A stretch of 64,000 nt of DNA, taken from NCBI GenBank assembly GCA_030762935.1, contig CM060884.1, forward strand, positions 74,031,196-74,095,195, in the 5' to 3' direction. Shown here piece by piece: positions 1 through 11,038 of this stretch. The DNA comes from Hymenopus coronatus (lineage: Eukaryota; Arthropoda; Insecta; Mantodea; Hymenopodidae). A program made the position numbers and the translations under genes. The notes beneath the pieces were generated by a model. The model was given only the letters and a program-made list of their open reading frames with translations, did not search any database and was not told the DNA's origin. Positions within the stretch are counted from its first letter, which is position 1, and every line of letters starts with the position of its first letter.

Positions 1-12
1 GTGGGCTTTGCT

Positions 13-1919
13 TTGAAAATGGTGAAATTCAAGAATCATACTGTGATAATATTCTTCGTAAAACAAGGTTTAGCACCAACAGAAATTCATGGTGACCCTT
101 CATCCTCAGTTTCCACTGTGAAGAAATGAGCGGCCGAATTTATACGTGGCCGTGAAAGCGTCCAAGACGATCCACGTGAAGAACGTCCAAAAACTGTAAC
201 CGCACCGAAAATCATTGAAAAAGTGCATGACATGATTTTGGAAGATCGGCGCACAAAGAAGCTTGAAATTGCTAATGCTCTTGGTCACATCTTGCATCAG
301 GAATTAAACATGAAAAACTATGAGCAAGATGGGTGCTGCGTTTCCTCTCTGTGGATAACAAACGCATTCGTGCGACACTTTCTGAAAAGTGCTTGGCGAA
401 TTTTCAGAAGAACAGAAGTGGCTTTTTGCGCTGATACTTCACAATGGATGAAACATGGATTCACCACTACACATCCGAATCCAAGCAGCAGTCGAGGCAG
501 TGGACAGAAGCTGGTTCTTCAGCTCAAAAGAAGGCGAGGATGGTGCCATCGGCGGGAAAGATCATGGCGTTAGAGTTTTGGGATGCCAAAGAAATTTTGT
601 TGATTGACTATTTCGAAAAACGTAAAACCATTACTGGAGAATATCACTCTCAATTACTAACCAAACTGAATGCAAACATTCGTGAAAACATACTCGGGTT
701 AAAAAAGAGAAAAAAGCTGATATGTTCCATTCACATGACTTTCTCTATATCTCTGCAACAAATTATTGCTAAAAAGCTTAAGCTTCTATTTACCTCATGC
801 TAATCCAGAAAAAATAGCAAAAATAACCTAATTCCTTGCTTCCTTGTAAGTAGAAGCGAAATAAGGGTGTACTATAGGTTAAAGTGATAGTCAAACGCTG
901 GTTGCTATGTGACAGAAGTTCCTTTGTTTGTATGGACAGGAGTTGAGAAATTCCTGTATGAGAAAAGTATAAGTTTTTTAAAGCTGAAACTAAAAAGAGC
1001 TAATATCTCAAAAACGATCATCTCCACGAAAAAAAAGTATGTAACGTAAATTGTGTATTTTAACGTGCTCTACATTTTTTGTTTGTCAAGTTTTTGTCCA
1101 TCTCCTACCGTTTAGCACTTATGAAAAATGCCTTAAATTCATCCAGAATAAAGAAGTCTTTTGAGGCTATTCCCAGAAAATTCAAGGTATACAATATAAA
1201 TATCTCAAATATAAGAGATTTTAATCAAAATTGTTAGAGCCATTTTTAAGAAAATCAAATCAAAAATTTTCGAATTTTTTTCCATCTAAAGGGTAGTTTG
1301 GGGGTGAGGGAATTTTCTTGAAAATCTTCGTGTTGCATCCTTGAAAGGTATATAACTTAAATACCAAGTTTGGTTTTTAGACGGTCCTTTCGTTTTCAGC
1401 TATGCTGCCCACAGACACACACACAGACACAGAAACAGACACAAACACATAGACAGACACATGCACACGGACGTTTTTCTAATAATTCTTTTTTTATTTA
1501 GGGGTTGTCAAAACATATAATTCCGATGAAATCTCGCTATCGAATTTTTGGGTGCAATACAATGCCTTCTCTATACACTAGGTAGATGGTAGGTGTAGAA
1601 AAAGTAAAAATTGTTTTCCATTTGGACAATGTATCTGCCTACAAAAGTGTTTTGGTAATGGGGAAATTAAGAGATCTGCACTATGAAGTGCTGGAACATC
1701 CATCCTATTCCCCACATGGCTCCCTCAAACTTACATCTGTTTCCAAAACTGAAGAAATTCCTCGCTGGTAGGCGCTTTTCGTCCAATGAAGAAGCAATTG
1801 CGGCTGTAAATGGGTACTTTGCAGCACTTCCAGAGGAACAGTACAGAGAGGGGATAACGGCATTGGAACACCACTGGACAAAATGTATTGATATTAGAGG
1901 AGATTATGTTGAAAAATAA
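13..1919 (+). pseudogene. mariner transposase pseudogene (two pieces, 13-716 and 1610-1919)
   Basis: The source family encodes a D,D34D cut-and-paste transposase. Visible mariner hallmarks, spread over several frames, are an N-terminal helix-turn-helix region (STVKK, AAEFIRGRES), VHDMILEDRR, the first catalytic Asp in MDETWIHHYTSESKQQ (from 444), VPSAGKIMA, FHLDN with the second Asp near 1625, and the C-terminus TKCIDIRGDYVEK ending at 1919. The YSPD..PSD region reads YSPH..PSN, so the third catalytic Asp is lost there. There are at least three frameshifts and one in-frame TGA early on, so no functional protein is possible. Confidence 0.85.
717..1609 (+). mobile_element. HINE-like element, full length, inside mariner
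   Basis: It begins CTGATATGTTCCATTCACATGACTTTCTC and ends with the hairpin TTCTCTATACACTAGG..TGTAGAAAAAGTAAAAA. The internal CA-rich tract lies at 1417-1468. Removing 717-1609 rejoins mariner codons for ..GLKKRKK and IVFHLDN in one frame. The insertion therefore sat in an A-run and left no target duplication that can be told apart from the A's. It encodes no protein. Confidence 0.85.
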
Positions 1920-1981
1920 AACTACTTTAAAAACATGAATTGTGGTTTTTTACTATCAGACCGAGAACTTTTCCAACTTCC

Positions 1982-2600
1982 CAGCTAGTAGCTAGAGAAG
2001 ATATTGCATTTCACCTAAAATTTGATATCGAAATTGCACAAGAAATACCTGTTTTGTGCACCCATGAATACTAAAACGTGTTTTACATTGTCTAGCTAGA
2101 CATAATAGGTGAGAAATGTATTGCACTCCACCTCAAGTATCTATACCGAGTTATCACCGAATATACATGTTTTGAGAACCCCTGAATACAAAATATAAAT
2201 TTTACTTCTCTAGCACGTCGTAGTAGGTGGCAAGGTATTGCACGAGTTACGATTGGAAATCCATATGGCAATATTTAATTTCTCCAGTAGTACAGAGTAG
2301 ATAAGGTGGGTTATACACTACACATCATAATGTCACAGCAAGTTTTCACCGGAAATACATGTTTTGAAACCCCTGAACATAAACATGTCAGTTCCATAGC
2401 AGTCCATTTTAAAACATACGACTGTCGGTTTAGCCTAGTGTATTCCCTTACGTCCCTTCTACTTACAGTAAACAAATAGTAAGGTAATTTCTGCTAATGT
2501 TTCTCTCGATTAGCATGAAGTCTATGGAAGAACAAGCTTTTTAACAATAATTTGTTACAGAGATGTAGAGAAAGTCACATTGGAACATAGAAGATTTTTT
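1982..2600 (-). mobile_element. HINE-like copy with about four tandem 3'-hairpin modules
   Basis: About four degenerate modules of 70-120 bp (near 1982, 2089, 2207 and 2278) each run from a broken hairpin (TCTAG..AGTAG) through GGTATTGCACTCCACC, ACCGAGATTTCACC, GGAAATACATGTTTTG and CCCCTGAA. They are followed directly by the opposite, 5' end of the family (2400-2600: TAGCATGAAGT.., GATGTAGAGAAAGTCAC). The middle of the element is missing. Confidence 0.65.
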
Positions 2601-2626
2601 AATTTTCGATCTACTTTCACTTTAAA

Positions 2627-3470
2627 AAATCTTATGTGTTCCACTCACATGACCTACTCTACATCTCTCTAACAAATTATTGTTATAAAGCTTAATCCCC
2701 TATCTGTTTTATGATGTTCGAGATAAACAATAGCAGAAATTGTCTTAATTACTTGCTTTCTTGTAAGTAGAAGGAAAATATGGGTATGCACTAGGCTAAA
2801 ACGACAGTCAAATATTTTAAAAGCTGGTTACCATTTGGTTGAAACCCGTTTCTCTGCAGGAACAGCAGTTTACAGCTTTCCGAGAGAAAAAAGTAAGAAT
2901 TTTAAAGCTGAAACAAATAACAAGAAATATCTCGGAAATGGTCCACTTCACGAAAAAAAAAGTATATGATATAAATTGTGTTTTAACGTGAACTGCATTT
3001 TTTGTATAGTAAGATTTTGTCTATCTCTTACGGTGCACTACTTACGCAAAATTCAGCAAAATTCATACAGAATAAAGAAGTCTTTAGAGGCTATTCCCAG
3101 AAAATTCAAGTGATGCACTTTATTTGCAATGTAAATATCTTTAATTTACGGTATTTTAATCAAAAACATTTGAGCCATTTTTGAAAAAATGAAAATTTTC
3201 CAAATATTTTTCATATAAAGAGTAGTTTGTGTTAGGGGGATTATTCTCATAATATGCGTGTCGCATCCATGGAAAATGTCAAGTCTGTTATGTTACCCAC
3301 TTTTCGTTCTTGAGTTATTGTGTTCACAGGCACTCTTATACGGATCTTTATCTGAAATACTTTTTTGGATAGTTGAAACCCTAAAACGTCTGTTTTCAGT
3401 GACATCTTAGTATCGAATCGTTGGTGCAGTGCTATACCTTCTCTGTACATAGTGCGTGTACAGAAAGTAA
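2627..3470 (+). mobile_element. HINE-like element, full length
   Basis: Starts AAATCTTATGTGTTCCACTCACATGACC and ends CCTTCTCTGTACATAGTGCGTGTACAGAAAGTAA. It lies back to back with the preceding minus-strand copy, with only about 27 bases between the two 5' ends. Confidence 0.8.
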
Positions 3471-3785
3471 ATATCACCTCGATCTTCAATACGAACGTGT
3501 CAATGTCAGATATACCAATAAAGAATTTGCCTGTTAAGGTGGAAGTACTGCAGCTGGCATCAGTTGTGGCCGAATCTCCTGTTTGCCATTCCGACCCAAC
3601 ACCTGTCTCCCTGTTTTCCTGAGAGGAAGGCACTTCTTGAACCGCACACTCCAATAAATCATGGATATGCCCGCGTCCCTTCTGTTGAGCTGAGATTTCA
3701 GGAAATCCGTGCAGGACCTGACCTGCCTTCTATATACAGAGTGATGTATAACACTTCACTACTCTCCTGGAAACCCTACAGGACC
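3471..3785. other. unassigned stretch
   Basis: Moderately GC-rich sequence with overlapping short ORFs on both strands. None has recognisable motifs or consistent codon use. It lies between a HINE-like copy and SINE-A, and no known feature was recognised. Confidence 0.4.
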
Positions 3786-3787
3786 AT

Positions 3788-4022
3788 TGCAGTCCGCCTG
3801 GGTAGTGACAGGTCGCGAGTTCGAATCTCGCTTAGGGACAGTTATACGGATAAGGTTTTTCAGGAGTTTTCACTTATCCTGAGAAGGCGAATGTAGAGTA
3901 ACTTTAAGCTCCATGTACCTCGAGATCATTTGAATATTATTTCACCAATTTCATTCATCGTCCGAAATGATTAACTAGGATAAAGGACATTAACTTACTA
4001 AATATATATATATATATATATA
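3788..4022 (+). mobile_element. SINE-A, tRNA-derived, with (TA)n tail
   Basis: A box-B-like GAGTTCGAATCTCGC (3817-3831) follows a shortened tRNA-like head (CCGCCTGGGTAGTG). The body has CGGATAAGG..TTTTCAGGAGTTTTC, CTTATCCTGAGAAGGCGAATGTAGAGTAACTTTAAGCTC and ends TTAACTAGGATAAAGGACATTAA. A (TA)n tract follows (about 4004-4022). Two other copies lie at 6296-6535 (minus) and 35398-35630. The A-box region is partly deleted here. Confidence 0.7.
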
Positions 4023-4725
4023 CTATACCGAAATATTTTTACAGAATATGTAGATTACTTAAATAAGTAATTTGAGATAGGAGACTTAAGGCCTGTTTAT
4101 TGAAATTTCGAAATAACGGCTATAAGTTTCTGAAGTGCCAGTACGCCACTGACAAATTTATCAACCATTCGAGAACATAACACGAAAAACGAAGAAACAT
4201 ATTACAGCATACCTGGCTTTCAAGTGAAAGATGGTTTCCGAGTTCGGGTCTCGCGGCACTTCATCTGGAATGAAAAAAAATAATAATAAAAAGCATTTAC
4301 TCTATTACAGGAATCAAACTCCTGACCTTTGGGATAGCAGTTTCCTGCGTTATGCATTAAACCACCAGAGCAGTTGAAAAAACGTCTCCAGACGCAAGAG
4401 CATCGTTAATGAATGCTTAGTGTCGAACTGTCAAGTGATTAGTTCGAGATTTTACACATCTTTGCGGCATTAAATCTTGAGAACGCAAGTAATGAGCTGC
4501 TAAAAATCGATATTTCTATACTTGGGCAGCAGTTTTAAAGACGTTCTAAGTTATTTTTGACCCTGTTTTGCTTTAACACCAACTTATCAGCACCTGATAC
4601 CCACACGTTGAATGCTTTGTAGCTGCGTTATGTTTATCTGGGGACGATGCATCGTCGATCTCAAATTACTTATATCAGTCACGTGCACAGTCTCGCAAAT
4701 TATTTCGGTGTGGTTCATTAGCATC
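4023..4725 (+). mobile_element. 0.7 kb dispersed element with tRNA-like modules, copy 1
   Basis: Matches 8567-9307 over its whole length, from ACTATACCGAAATATTTT to ATGCATCGTCGATC..TCAGTCACGTGCAC. It carries two tRNA-like segments facing each other. The left one (TTTCAAGTGAAAGATGG..GAGTTCGGGTCTCG) lacks its A-box half here. The right one, on the minus strand at about 4304-4378, reads TCTGGTGGTTTAATGC and box B GAGTTTGATTCC. The class is unknown; it could be a composite SINE or a non-autonomous DNA element. Confidence 0.6.
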
Positions 4726-4733
4726 CTCTGTTT

Positions 4734-4760
4734 GTGTGTGTGTGTGTGTATGTGTGTGTG
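4734..4760 (+). repeat. (GT)n microsatellite
   Basis: A TGTG run with one TA interruption at the junction of the 0.7 kb element and a HINE-like fragment. It is probably the family's internal GT tract, left behind after truncation. Confidence 0.8.
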
Positions 4761-4762
4761 TG

Positions 4763-4998
4763 AGGTGTTCCATTTCTCTATATTTTTGCAATAAATTTTT
4801 GTAATAAAGCTTATCGAGAAAATAATTGGCAGAAAGGGTCTTATTACTTGCTTCCTTGTAAATAGAAGGCAAATAAGGGAGTAGCATTGTTTAAAGTGAT
4901 ACTCCAAGCTTTTAAAACCTGGTTGCTATGTGATTGAAGTTTCTTTGTTTGTATGGAAAGCAGTTGACAAATTCCTGCATGAAAAAAGTATAAGTTTT
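4763..4998 (+). mobile_element. HINE-like 5' fragment
   Basis: Contains GTGTTCCATTTCTCTATATTTTTGCAATAAA, TTACTTGCTTCCTTGTAAATAGAAGG, GGTTGCTATGTGATTGAAGTTTC and TGACAAATTCCTGCATGAAAAAAGTATAAG, then breaks in a T-run exactly where the next copy's hairpin starts. Confidence 0.75.
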
Positions 4999-5712
4999 TA
5001 CTTTCTCTACACGTGCTATGTACATAGTGTATAGAGAAGGTGTTGCACTCCACCGAAAAATTTGATACCGAGATTTTACCGAAAACAGACGTTTTAGGGT
5101 CTCCTGTATCCCAAAAAGTATTTCAAAAAAAGGTCCTTGTAAGTGTGTGTGTGTGTGTTTGTCCGTCCGTATTTCAGTGTGTGCGTGTGTCCGTGTACAC
5201 GATAACTCAAAAACGAAAAGTGGGTAGTATACCAAACTTGGTATTTAAGTATCATCCAAGGATGCGACACGAGGATTTTGAGAAACATCACAAAAAATGT
5301 AGACCTACTTAAAACATACAATTTATGCTATGTCCTTTCCTTGTCTTGCATTTTGCCGTTTTTGAGATATTCTTTTTGTTAGTTTCAGCTTTAAAATATA
5401 TATTTTTCCCATACAAGAATTTGTCCATACAAATAAAGGAAGTTCAGTTACATAACAACCAGCTTTTGACTATCACTTTAACCTATGGTACTCCCTTATT
5501 TCGCTTCTATTTACAAGAAAGCAAGTAATAAGACTATCACTTTAACCTATGGTACTCCCTTATTTCGCTTCTACTTACAAGGAAGCAAGTAATAAGACTA
5601 TTTGTGCCTAAGTTTCCTCGATTAACATTAAGTAAATAAAAGCATTAGCTTTTTAACACTTATTCGTTGCAGAGATGCAGAGAAAGTCATGTGAATGGAA
5701 CACATCAGATTT
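4999..5712 (-). mobile_element. HINE-like element with a 64-bp internal duplication
   Basis: The hairpin ACTTTCTCTACACGTGCTATGTACATAGTGTATAGAGAAGG is at the left and the 5' end GTCATGTGAATGGAACACATCAGAT at the right. The GT tract is at 5140-5158. The segment GACTATCACTTTAACCTATGG..GTAATAA is present twice in direct tandem (starts at 5468 and 5532, period 64). The middle is shortened relative to full copies. Confidence 0.8.
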
Positions 5713-6275
5713 TTTTTTTTCGTGGAGTTGGCCGTTTTTGAGATATTCCACGATATTGGTTTCAGCTTTAATTTATCTTATACGGGAACTTGTCAACTTC
5801 TATCAGTACAACAAAGAAACTTCAGTCACATAGTAACCAGCTTTTGACTATCACTTTAACCTATGGTACTCCCTTATTTCGCTTCTACTTACAAGGAAGC
5901 AAGTAATAAGACTATTTCTGTTATTTTTTTCTCGTCTACTATTAAGTAAATAGAAGATTAAGCTTTTTAAGAATAATTTATTGCAAAGAAATTCATGTGA
6001 ATGGAACACATCAGATTTTTTTTCGTAGAGTGACCGTCAACTTCTGTCGATATAAACAAAGGAACTTCAATCACATAGCAACCAGGTTTTAAAAGTTTTG
6101 ACTATCACTTTAAACAATGGTATTTCGTTATTTGCCTTCTACTTACAAGGAAGCAAATAATAAGACTCTTTCTGCAAATTTTTTCTCGATTACCATTAAG
6201 TAAATAGAAGAATGAGCTTTATTACAAAAATTAAATGCATAGATGTAGAGAAATGGAACAAATCAGATTTTTTTT
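5713..6275 (-). repeat. tandem HINE-like 5'-end modules (two extra units)
   Basis: Two further copies of only the 5' part of the family (about 5713-6017 and 6018-6275). Each runs from TTTTTTCGTGGAGTTG or a shortened form of it, through TCACATAG.AACCAG and ACTTACAAGGAAGCAA, to GAATGGAACA.ATCAGATTTTTTT. With the preceding copy this makes three 5' ends in a row, all in one orientation. Confidence 0.75.
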
Positions 6276-6295
6276 TATATTTCTTTTTGTTAGTA

Positions 6296-6535
6296 GCTTA
6301 ACGTCCTTTATCCTAGTTGATCATATCGGACGATGAATGAAATTGGTGAAATAATGCTCAAGTAAACACGAGGTACATAGAGCTTAAAGTTACTCTACAT
6401 TCGTCTTCTCAGGATAAGAGAAAACTCCTGAAAAGCCTTATCCGTATAACTCAGCCTAAGCAAGATTCGAACTCGCGACCTGTATAATGTGAGGTTACCA
6501 CTACACTACCCAGACGGACTGCATTGATCCTGTAT
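6296..6535 (-). mobile_element. SINE-A, tRNA-derived
   Basis: Read on the minus strand: CAGTCCGTCTGGGTAGTGTAGTGGTAACCTC (A-box region), GGTCGCGAGTTCGAATCTTGC (box B), then the shared body ending AACTAGGATAAAGGACGTTAAG. It is the most complete SINE-A copy here. It interrupts a fourth HINE-like 5' module, whose remnant (GTAGAGAAAGTCATATGAATGTAACACATCAGAT) follows at 6552-6589. Confidence 0.75.
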
Positions 6536-6589
6536 GATTTTCAAGAGAGTATTGTAGAGAAAGTCATATGAATGTAACACATCAGATTC

Positions 6590-7020
6590 TTTTGGTTATT
6601 AATTACAAATAAAATAACAATTATTATTGGGGAGGTATCTACATATAATTCATTACGTAAAGATATTTTGTGCATGTACATAAATGAATGCAACTTGTAC
6701 AAGTTTCCGTGAGGGTGGAGGAGAGGGCAAATCGTCCTCCCGAGACACGCAGGGTGTGGCCTGCGGCACGTAACACATTCCGCCTCCACTTTTATACAGC
6801 TCCCAAGTCGCTTCGTGTTTTCTGAACCTGGATATCTTAAAGTGTCACTGATAGGCTGCCTTCACAAGATAGCGTCCAAATTTGTGCTTCCTCTTTTTTA
6901 TTTTAGCTGCTCCAGACGTGAGAGAGAACAAAACTGGCTTTAGTCGCACTTTTAGAAATGCTTATCAGCTTTTTTTTTATACCGAGCGGGATAACTCAGG
7001 TCGTTTTGTTGAGAGGCTCT
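6590..7020. other. unassigned stretch
   Basis: No recognisable gene or repeat. A short ORF on the minus strand overlaps a GC-rich patch (6715-6790) but shows no motif. Confidence 0.4.
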
Positions 7021-7021
7021 C

Positions 7022-7903
7022 TACTTTCTCTACACGTATTATGTACATAGCGTATACAGAAGGTATTGTAATGCACCCAGAAATTTGATACTGGTATTTC
7101 ACCGGAAATATAGGTTTTAGGATCCCCTGTATCCAAAAAAAGGTATTTTCAGAAAAAGGTCCGTGTGTCCGTGTGTCATTGTGTCCGTGTGTCTGTGAAC
7201 ATCATAGCTCAAAAACGAAAACTCGATAAAATACCAAATTTGGTATTTAAGTTTAGTACCTTCCAGGGATACAACACAAGTATTTTGAGAAAAATCCCCC
7301 CACCCCAAACTACCCTTTACATAGACAATTTTGCAAATTTTGATTTTCTTAAAAATGCCTCTAAACGATTTTGTTTAAAATTTCGTATATTAAAGATATT
7401 TACCTGACAAATAAAATGTATATTTTGAATTTTCTGAGATTAAACTTTGAAGACTACTTTATTTTGGATGAATTTTTCGGAATTTTGCTTAACTGGTAAA
7501 CCATAAGAGGTAGTCAAAAGCTTACTTCATAAACACTTTTGAGCTTGTTAAAACACACTATTTATCGTATATACATTTTTTTCTTTTAATTGATCGTTTT
7601 TAAAATGTTCCTTGTAATTGATTTCAGTGCTAAAATACTTATACTTTTCTCATTCGGGAACTGTCAACACCTGGGGACGCAAAAACATTAAATTTCTATA
7701 CCACAGTAACCGCATTTTAAAAAATTTGACTGTCGGTTTAGCATAGTGTATTCTCTTATTTCCCTAATAGTTATAAGGAACTACATAATAAGACCGTTTC
7801 TGCTGATGTTTATGTCGATTAGCATGAAGTGGATAGCTTATTAACAATTATTTGTTACAGAGATGTAGAAAAAATCATGTGAATGGAGCACATCAGGTTT
7901 TTA
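7022..7903 (-). mobile_element. HINE-like element, full length
   Basis: Hairpin ACTTTCTCTACACGTATTATGTACATAGCGTATACAGAAGG at the left; 5' end GATGTAGAAAAAATCATGTGAATGGAGCACATCAGG at the right. GT-rich tract at 7158-7195. Confidence 0.85.
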
Positions 7904-8031
7904 AAGAATTTTTGTTGCGGAGTAGGTAGAGAAAATCTACTTATTAAATACTTATCAAGGAAAATAAATAAAAGCTTATTCTTAGTAAGGTCACTTAGTC
8001 TTAGTGTCTCCCGTTCATAGTTACCTAAGTT

Positions 8032-8545
8032 ATGGGGCAATCATTCCTCTGCCGGTTTCTTCAGAAGAAATCTGTACGTATCATATTTGGAGCTTCATCA
8101 AGAACTCACTGTAAGCCACTTTTTATGACATTCTCTTCAATGTTCTCTCTAGATTCCCTCTTATATGTTAAAAAGAATATCAATCATTTCTCAATGTGTC
8201 CTGTTCATAATTACTGCACTCGAAAATTCTCTGATATTTCTATTGACAAATGTGAATATAGTAAAACTCTTAACAGTTTCTCGTGTATGTAAGTTAAGAG
8301 TTCAACACCTTACCTCAAGACTCTTCCTTTGTTAAACTTTAAGAGGAGGACCAGAACAATCTTGAAGGCAAATTCTCTTTATAGCATTTCAGAAATGGAT
8401 GACCTGAAATGGCATTATTGCTATCCATTTTTAAATGTGTTGTTGTGACATTATTGTATGTAGAATATTTAATTAATTTTATTCTCTCATGACGCAGTCT
8501 ATGTATGTTTTATACTTAATGACTGAAAATAAACTGTCTATCTGT
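8032..8545 (+). pseudogene. non-LTR retrotransposon (LINE) ORF2 C-terminus and 3' UTR
   Basis: The frame from 8032 reads LQKKSVRIIFGASSRTHCKP, a pattern typical of the region after the reverse transcriptase domain in CR1/Jockey-like ORF2 proteins. It continues with HNYCTRKFSD. A stop near 8290 interrupts it, and a second frame carries on with TPYLKTLPLLNFKRRTR up to the TGA near 8447. An AT-rich 3' UTR follows, ending near AAATAAACTGTCTATCTG. The copy is 5'-truncated, as expected for target-primed reverse transcription, and it is inactive. Confidence 0.7.
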
Positions 8546-8566
8546 ATACACGGGTGTTAGTGAACT

Positions 8567-9307
8567 ATACCGAAATATTTTCACAGAATATGTAGATTAC
8601 TTTAATAAGTAATTTGAGATAGGAGGCTTATGGTCTGTTTATTGAAATTTTGAAGTAATGGCTATAAGTTTCTGAAGTGCCAGTGCGCCACTGGCTAATT
8701 TATCAACCATTCGAGAGCATAGCACGAAAAACGAAGGGACATATTACAGCATACCTCTCTAGCGTAGTGGTTATCATACTGGCTTTCAAGTGAAAGATGG
8801 TTTCCGAGGTCGGGTCTCTTTCACGTATCGCGGCACTTCGTCTAGATTGAAAAAAATAATAACAAAAACATTTACTCTATGATAGGAATCGAACTCGTGA
8901 CCTTTGGGATAGCAGCTTCCCGCGTTACGCATTAAACCACCAGAGCAGTTGAAAAAACTCCTCCAGAGTAGGCTACCTCAAGAGCGTAATTAATGAATGC
9001 TCAGTGTCGCACTGTCAAGTGGTTAGTTCGAGATTTTACAGATGTTTGCGGCATTAAATCTTGAGAACGCTAGTAACAAGCTGCTTAAAATTGATATTTC
9101 TATACTCGGGCAGCAGTTTTAAAGACATTCTAAGCCATTTTTTTTAACCTGCTTTGCTTTAACACCGAATTATCAGCACCTGATGCCCACACGTTTAATG
9201 CTATGTAGCTGCGTTATGTTTATCCGGGGACCATGCATCGCCGATCTAAAATTACTTATATCAGTCACGTGCACAATCTCGCACATTAGTGTAGTTCATT
9301 AACACTT
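8567..9307 (+). mobile_element. 0.7 kb dispersed element with two convergent tRNA-like modules, copy 2
   Basis: The fuller partner of 4023-4725. The left tRNA-like module (8757-8825, plus strand) has TAGCGTAGTGGTTATCA (A box) and GGTCGGGTCTC (weak box B). The right module (about 8876-8953, minus strand) has TCTGGTGGTTTAATGCG (A box) and GAGTTCGATTCC (box B). The modules face each other across an A/T-rich spacer. No protein coding was seen. Confidence 0.6.
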
Positions 9308-9880
9308 TGTATATGTTATCTATTTATCATCGTCAACCATTAGGGTAACACCTAGATCAAATGATACCATTCTCTGCTGTTCAATGTAATATGCATGTTT
9401 ACGTATTTTTAAACTTTACTATTGTAGTATTTAACTTATATGATATAGCTGACATATGACTGACACATTGCATGTAAAGTATACAATTTTTGTTTATATC
9501 TAATATATTTGTATTATATTAATTGATAACATTCATTTGGTATGTGAACTGCGCCCATTTTATCTTTATATATTTATAATAACTTTATATTATTGTTATT
9601 TACAAAATTATTTTAATTGTACTTAGCCACTTAGATGTGTTGACCTCCACATTACATGAAGTGTATCATTTTTATCTACAAATATATAATTGTATTGAAC
9701 TTATCATCTTGACATCCACATTATATGTGAAGTGTATCATATTGATTTACTAATATTGTTTATGAAAGCATCTGGATAAACTGCAATATCCCATTGCATA
9801 CAAATTGTACAATTTGTTGACGTTGTCTATTACTTTGTGAAGCTTAGAGACAGTAAAATATTTTTATTTAATTTAATTAT
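9308..9880. other. AT-rich unassigned stretch
   Basis: Very AT-rich. A motif TTGAC.TCCACATTA..TG.AGTGTATCAT recurs near 9640-9670 and 9711-9742, so part of it may be an old diverged tandem repeat or a LINE 3' UTR. There is no ORF. Confidence 0.35.
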
Positions 9881-9887
9881 TTATTTA

Positions 9888-10005
9888 TTTATCTGTCTGA
9901 CTGTCTGTCTGCTTGCCCGCCTGTCTGCCTATCTGCCTGTCTATCTGCCTGTATGTCTACCTGCCAGCTGCCTGCCTGTCTTTCTCTCTCTGTCTGTCTA
10001 TAAAT
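9888..10005 (+). repeat. (CTGY)n tetranucleotide microsatellite
   Basis: An imperfect run of CTGT, CTGC, CTAT and CCTG units follows a T/A-rich ATTTATTTATTTAT segment. Confidence 0.85.
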
Positions 10006-10488
10006 GTAAGATATAGATGTTTTCCTTTCTTTTTTCTTCTTGTATCACAGTGCCACGCCATCCTTCTCACTCAGTATTCCCCTTAAACGAATTTTGAGCC
10101 AATGAACCAAATGGCATGACCATAATGGAAGTGTACACAAAGCTGTGAAATGTTTCCTTGAGTTTGTACCTTTTTACCGCGAGTTATTCGTGCAGTTCTT
10201 TCCTCCTTTACAAAGACAAGTTTGTTTTCCTTTCAGATGTCGCTTGCTCTTATAGCACATCCTGGTTTTTATTTGTTACCTTCTTTATACTGTATGGCAT
10301 TCCGCCACAGAGTCCTCTAGAGAATAAAGCATTAAAATTTATAGCACGATTTATCAGCACAGCAGTAAAGCCGCAATTTTACTCCCAAGAGAACTTGAGA
10401 CTTGCATACTGAGCTTTAAACTATTGTCCAGTGTCCGTTGTCCAAAAGAAACACATATCTTGGCTTTCTAGGACAAATTTATAACATA
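10006..10488. other. unassigned stretch
   Basis: No repeat family or credible ORF. An 84-codon ORF at 10158-10412 has no motif and probably occurs by chance. Confidence 0.35.
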
Positions 10489-11038
10489 ATATGTAGCCGG
10501 GACTAAGAGAAACAACGGAAATTAACCTAGAAGCTTATCGTCATGTCCACCGAGCTTGTAGCAATTATGAATATGTAGCCGGGACTAAGAGAAACAACGG
10601 AAATTAACCTAGAAGCTTATCATATTGTCCACCGAGCTTGTAGCAATTATGAATATGTAGCCGGGACTAAGAGAAACAACGGAAATTAACCTAGAAGCTT
10701 ATCGTCATGTCCACCGAGCTTGTAGCAATTATGAATGTGTAGCCGGGACTAAGAGAAACAACGGAAATTAACCTAGAAGCTTATCGTCATGTCTACCGAG
10801 CTTGTAGCAATTATGAATATGTAGCCGGGACTAAGAGAAACAACGGAAATTAACCTAGAAGCTTATCGTCATGTCTACCGAGCTTGTAGCAATTATGAAT
10901 ATGTAGCCGGGACTAAGAGAAACAACGGAAATTAACGAGGTTGTAGCAATTATGAATATGTAGCCGGGACTAGGAGAAACAACGGAAATTAACCTAGAAG
11001 CTTATCGTCATGTCCACCGAGCTTGTAGCAATTATGAA
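10489..11038 (+). repeat. 82-bp minisatellite, seven units
   Basis: Units start ATATGTAGCCGGGACTAAG at 10489, 10571, 10653, 10735, 10817, 10899 and 10956. The period is 82 bp except for the sixth unit, which is 57 bp after losing an internal segment (CTAGAAGCTTATCGTC region). Units are nearly identical, so the array is recent or homogenised. It has no coding frame of note. Confidence 0.95.

Larger units (their letters stand above)
1..1978 (+). mobile_element. mariner element, decayed, split by a HINE-like insertion
   Basis: A mariner (Tc1/mariner superfamily) element enters at the left edge and ends in a 3' terminal region near 1945-1978 (TACTATCAGACCGAGAACTT). Its transposase relic occupies 1-716 and 1610-1919. 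A HINE-like copy occupies the gap, and the reading frame resumes in phase after it. The 5' end lies outside the window or is degraded. This is a dead copy. Confidence 0.85.

Noticed and set aside
10489..11038. CRISPR-like direct repeats
   Set aside because: The 82-bp units are contiguous with no unique spacers, and the context is eukaryotic. The same applies to the 37-, 92- and 136-bp arrays.
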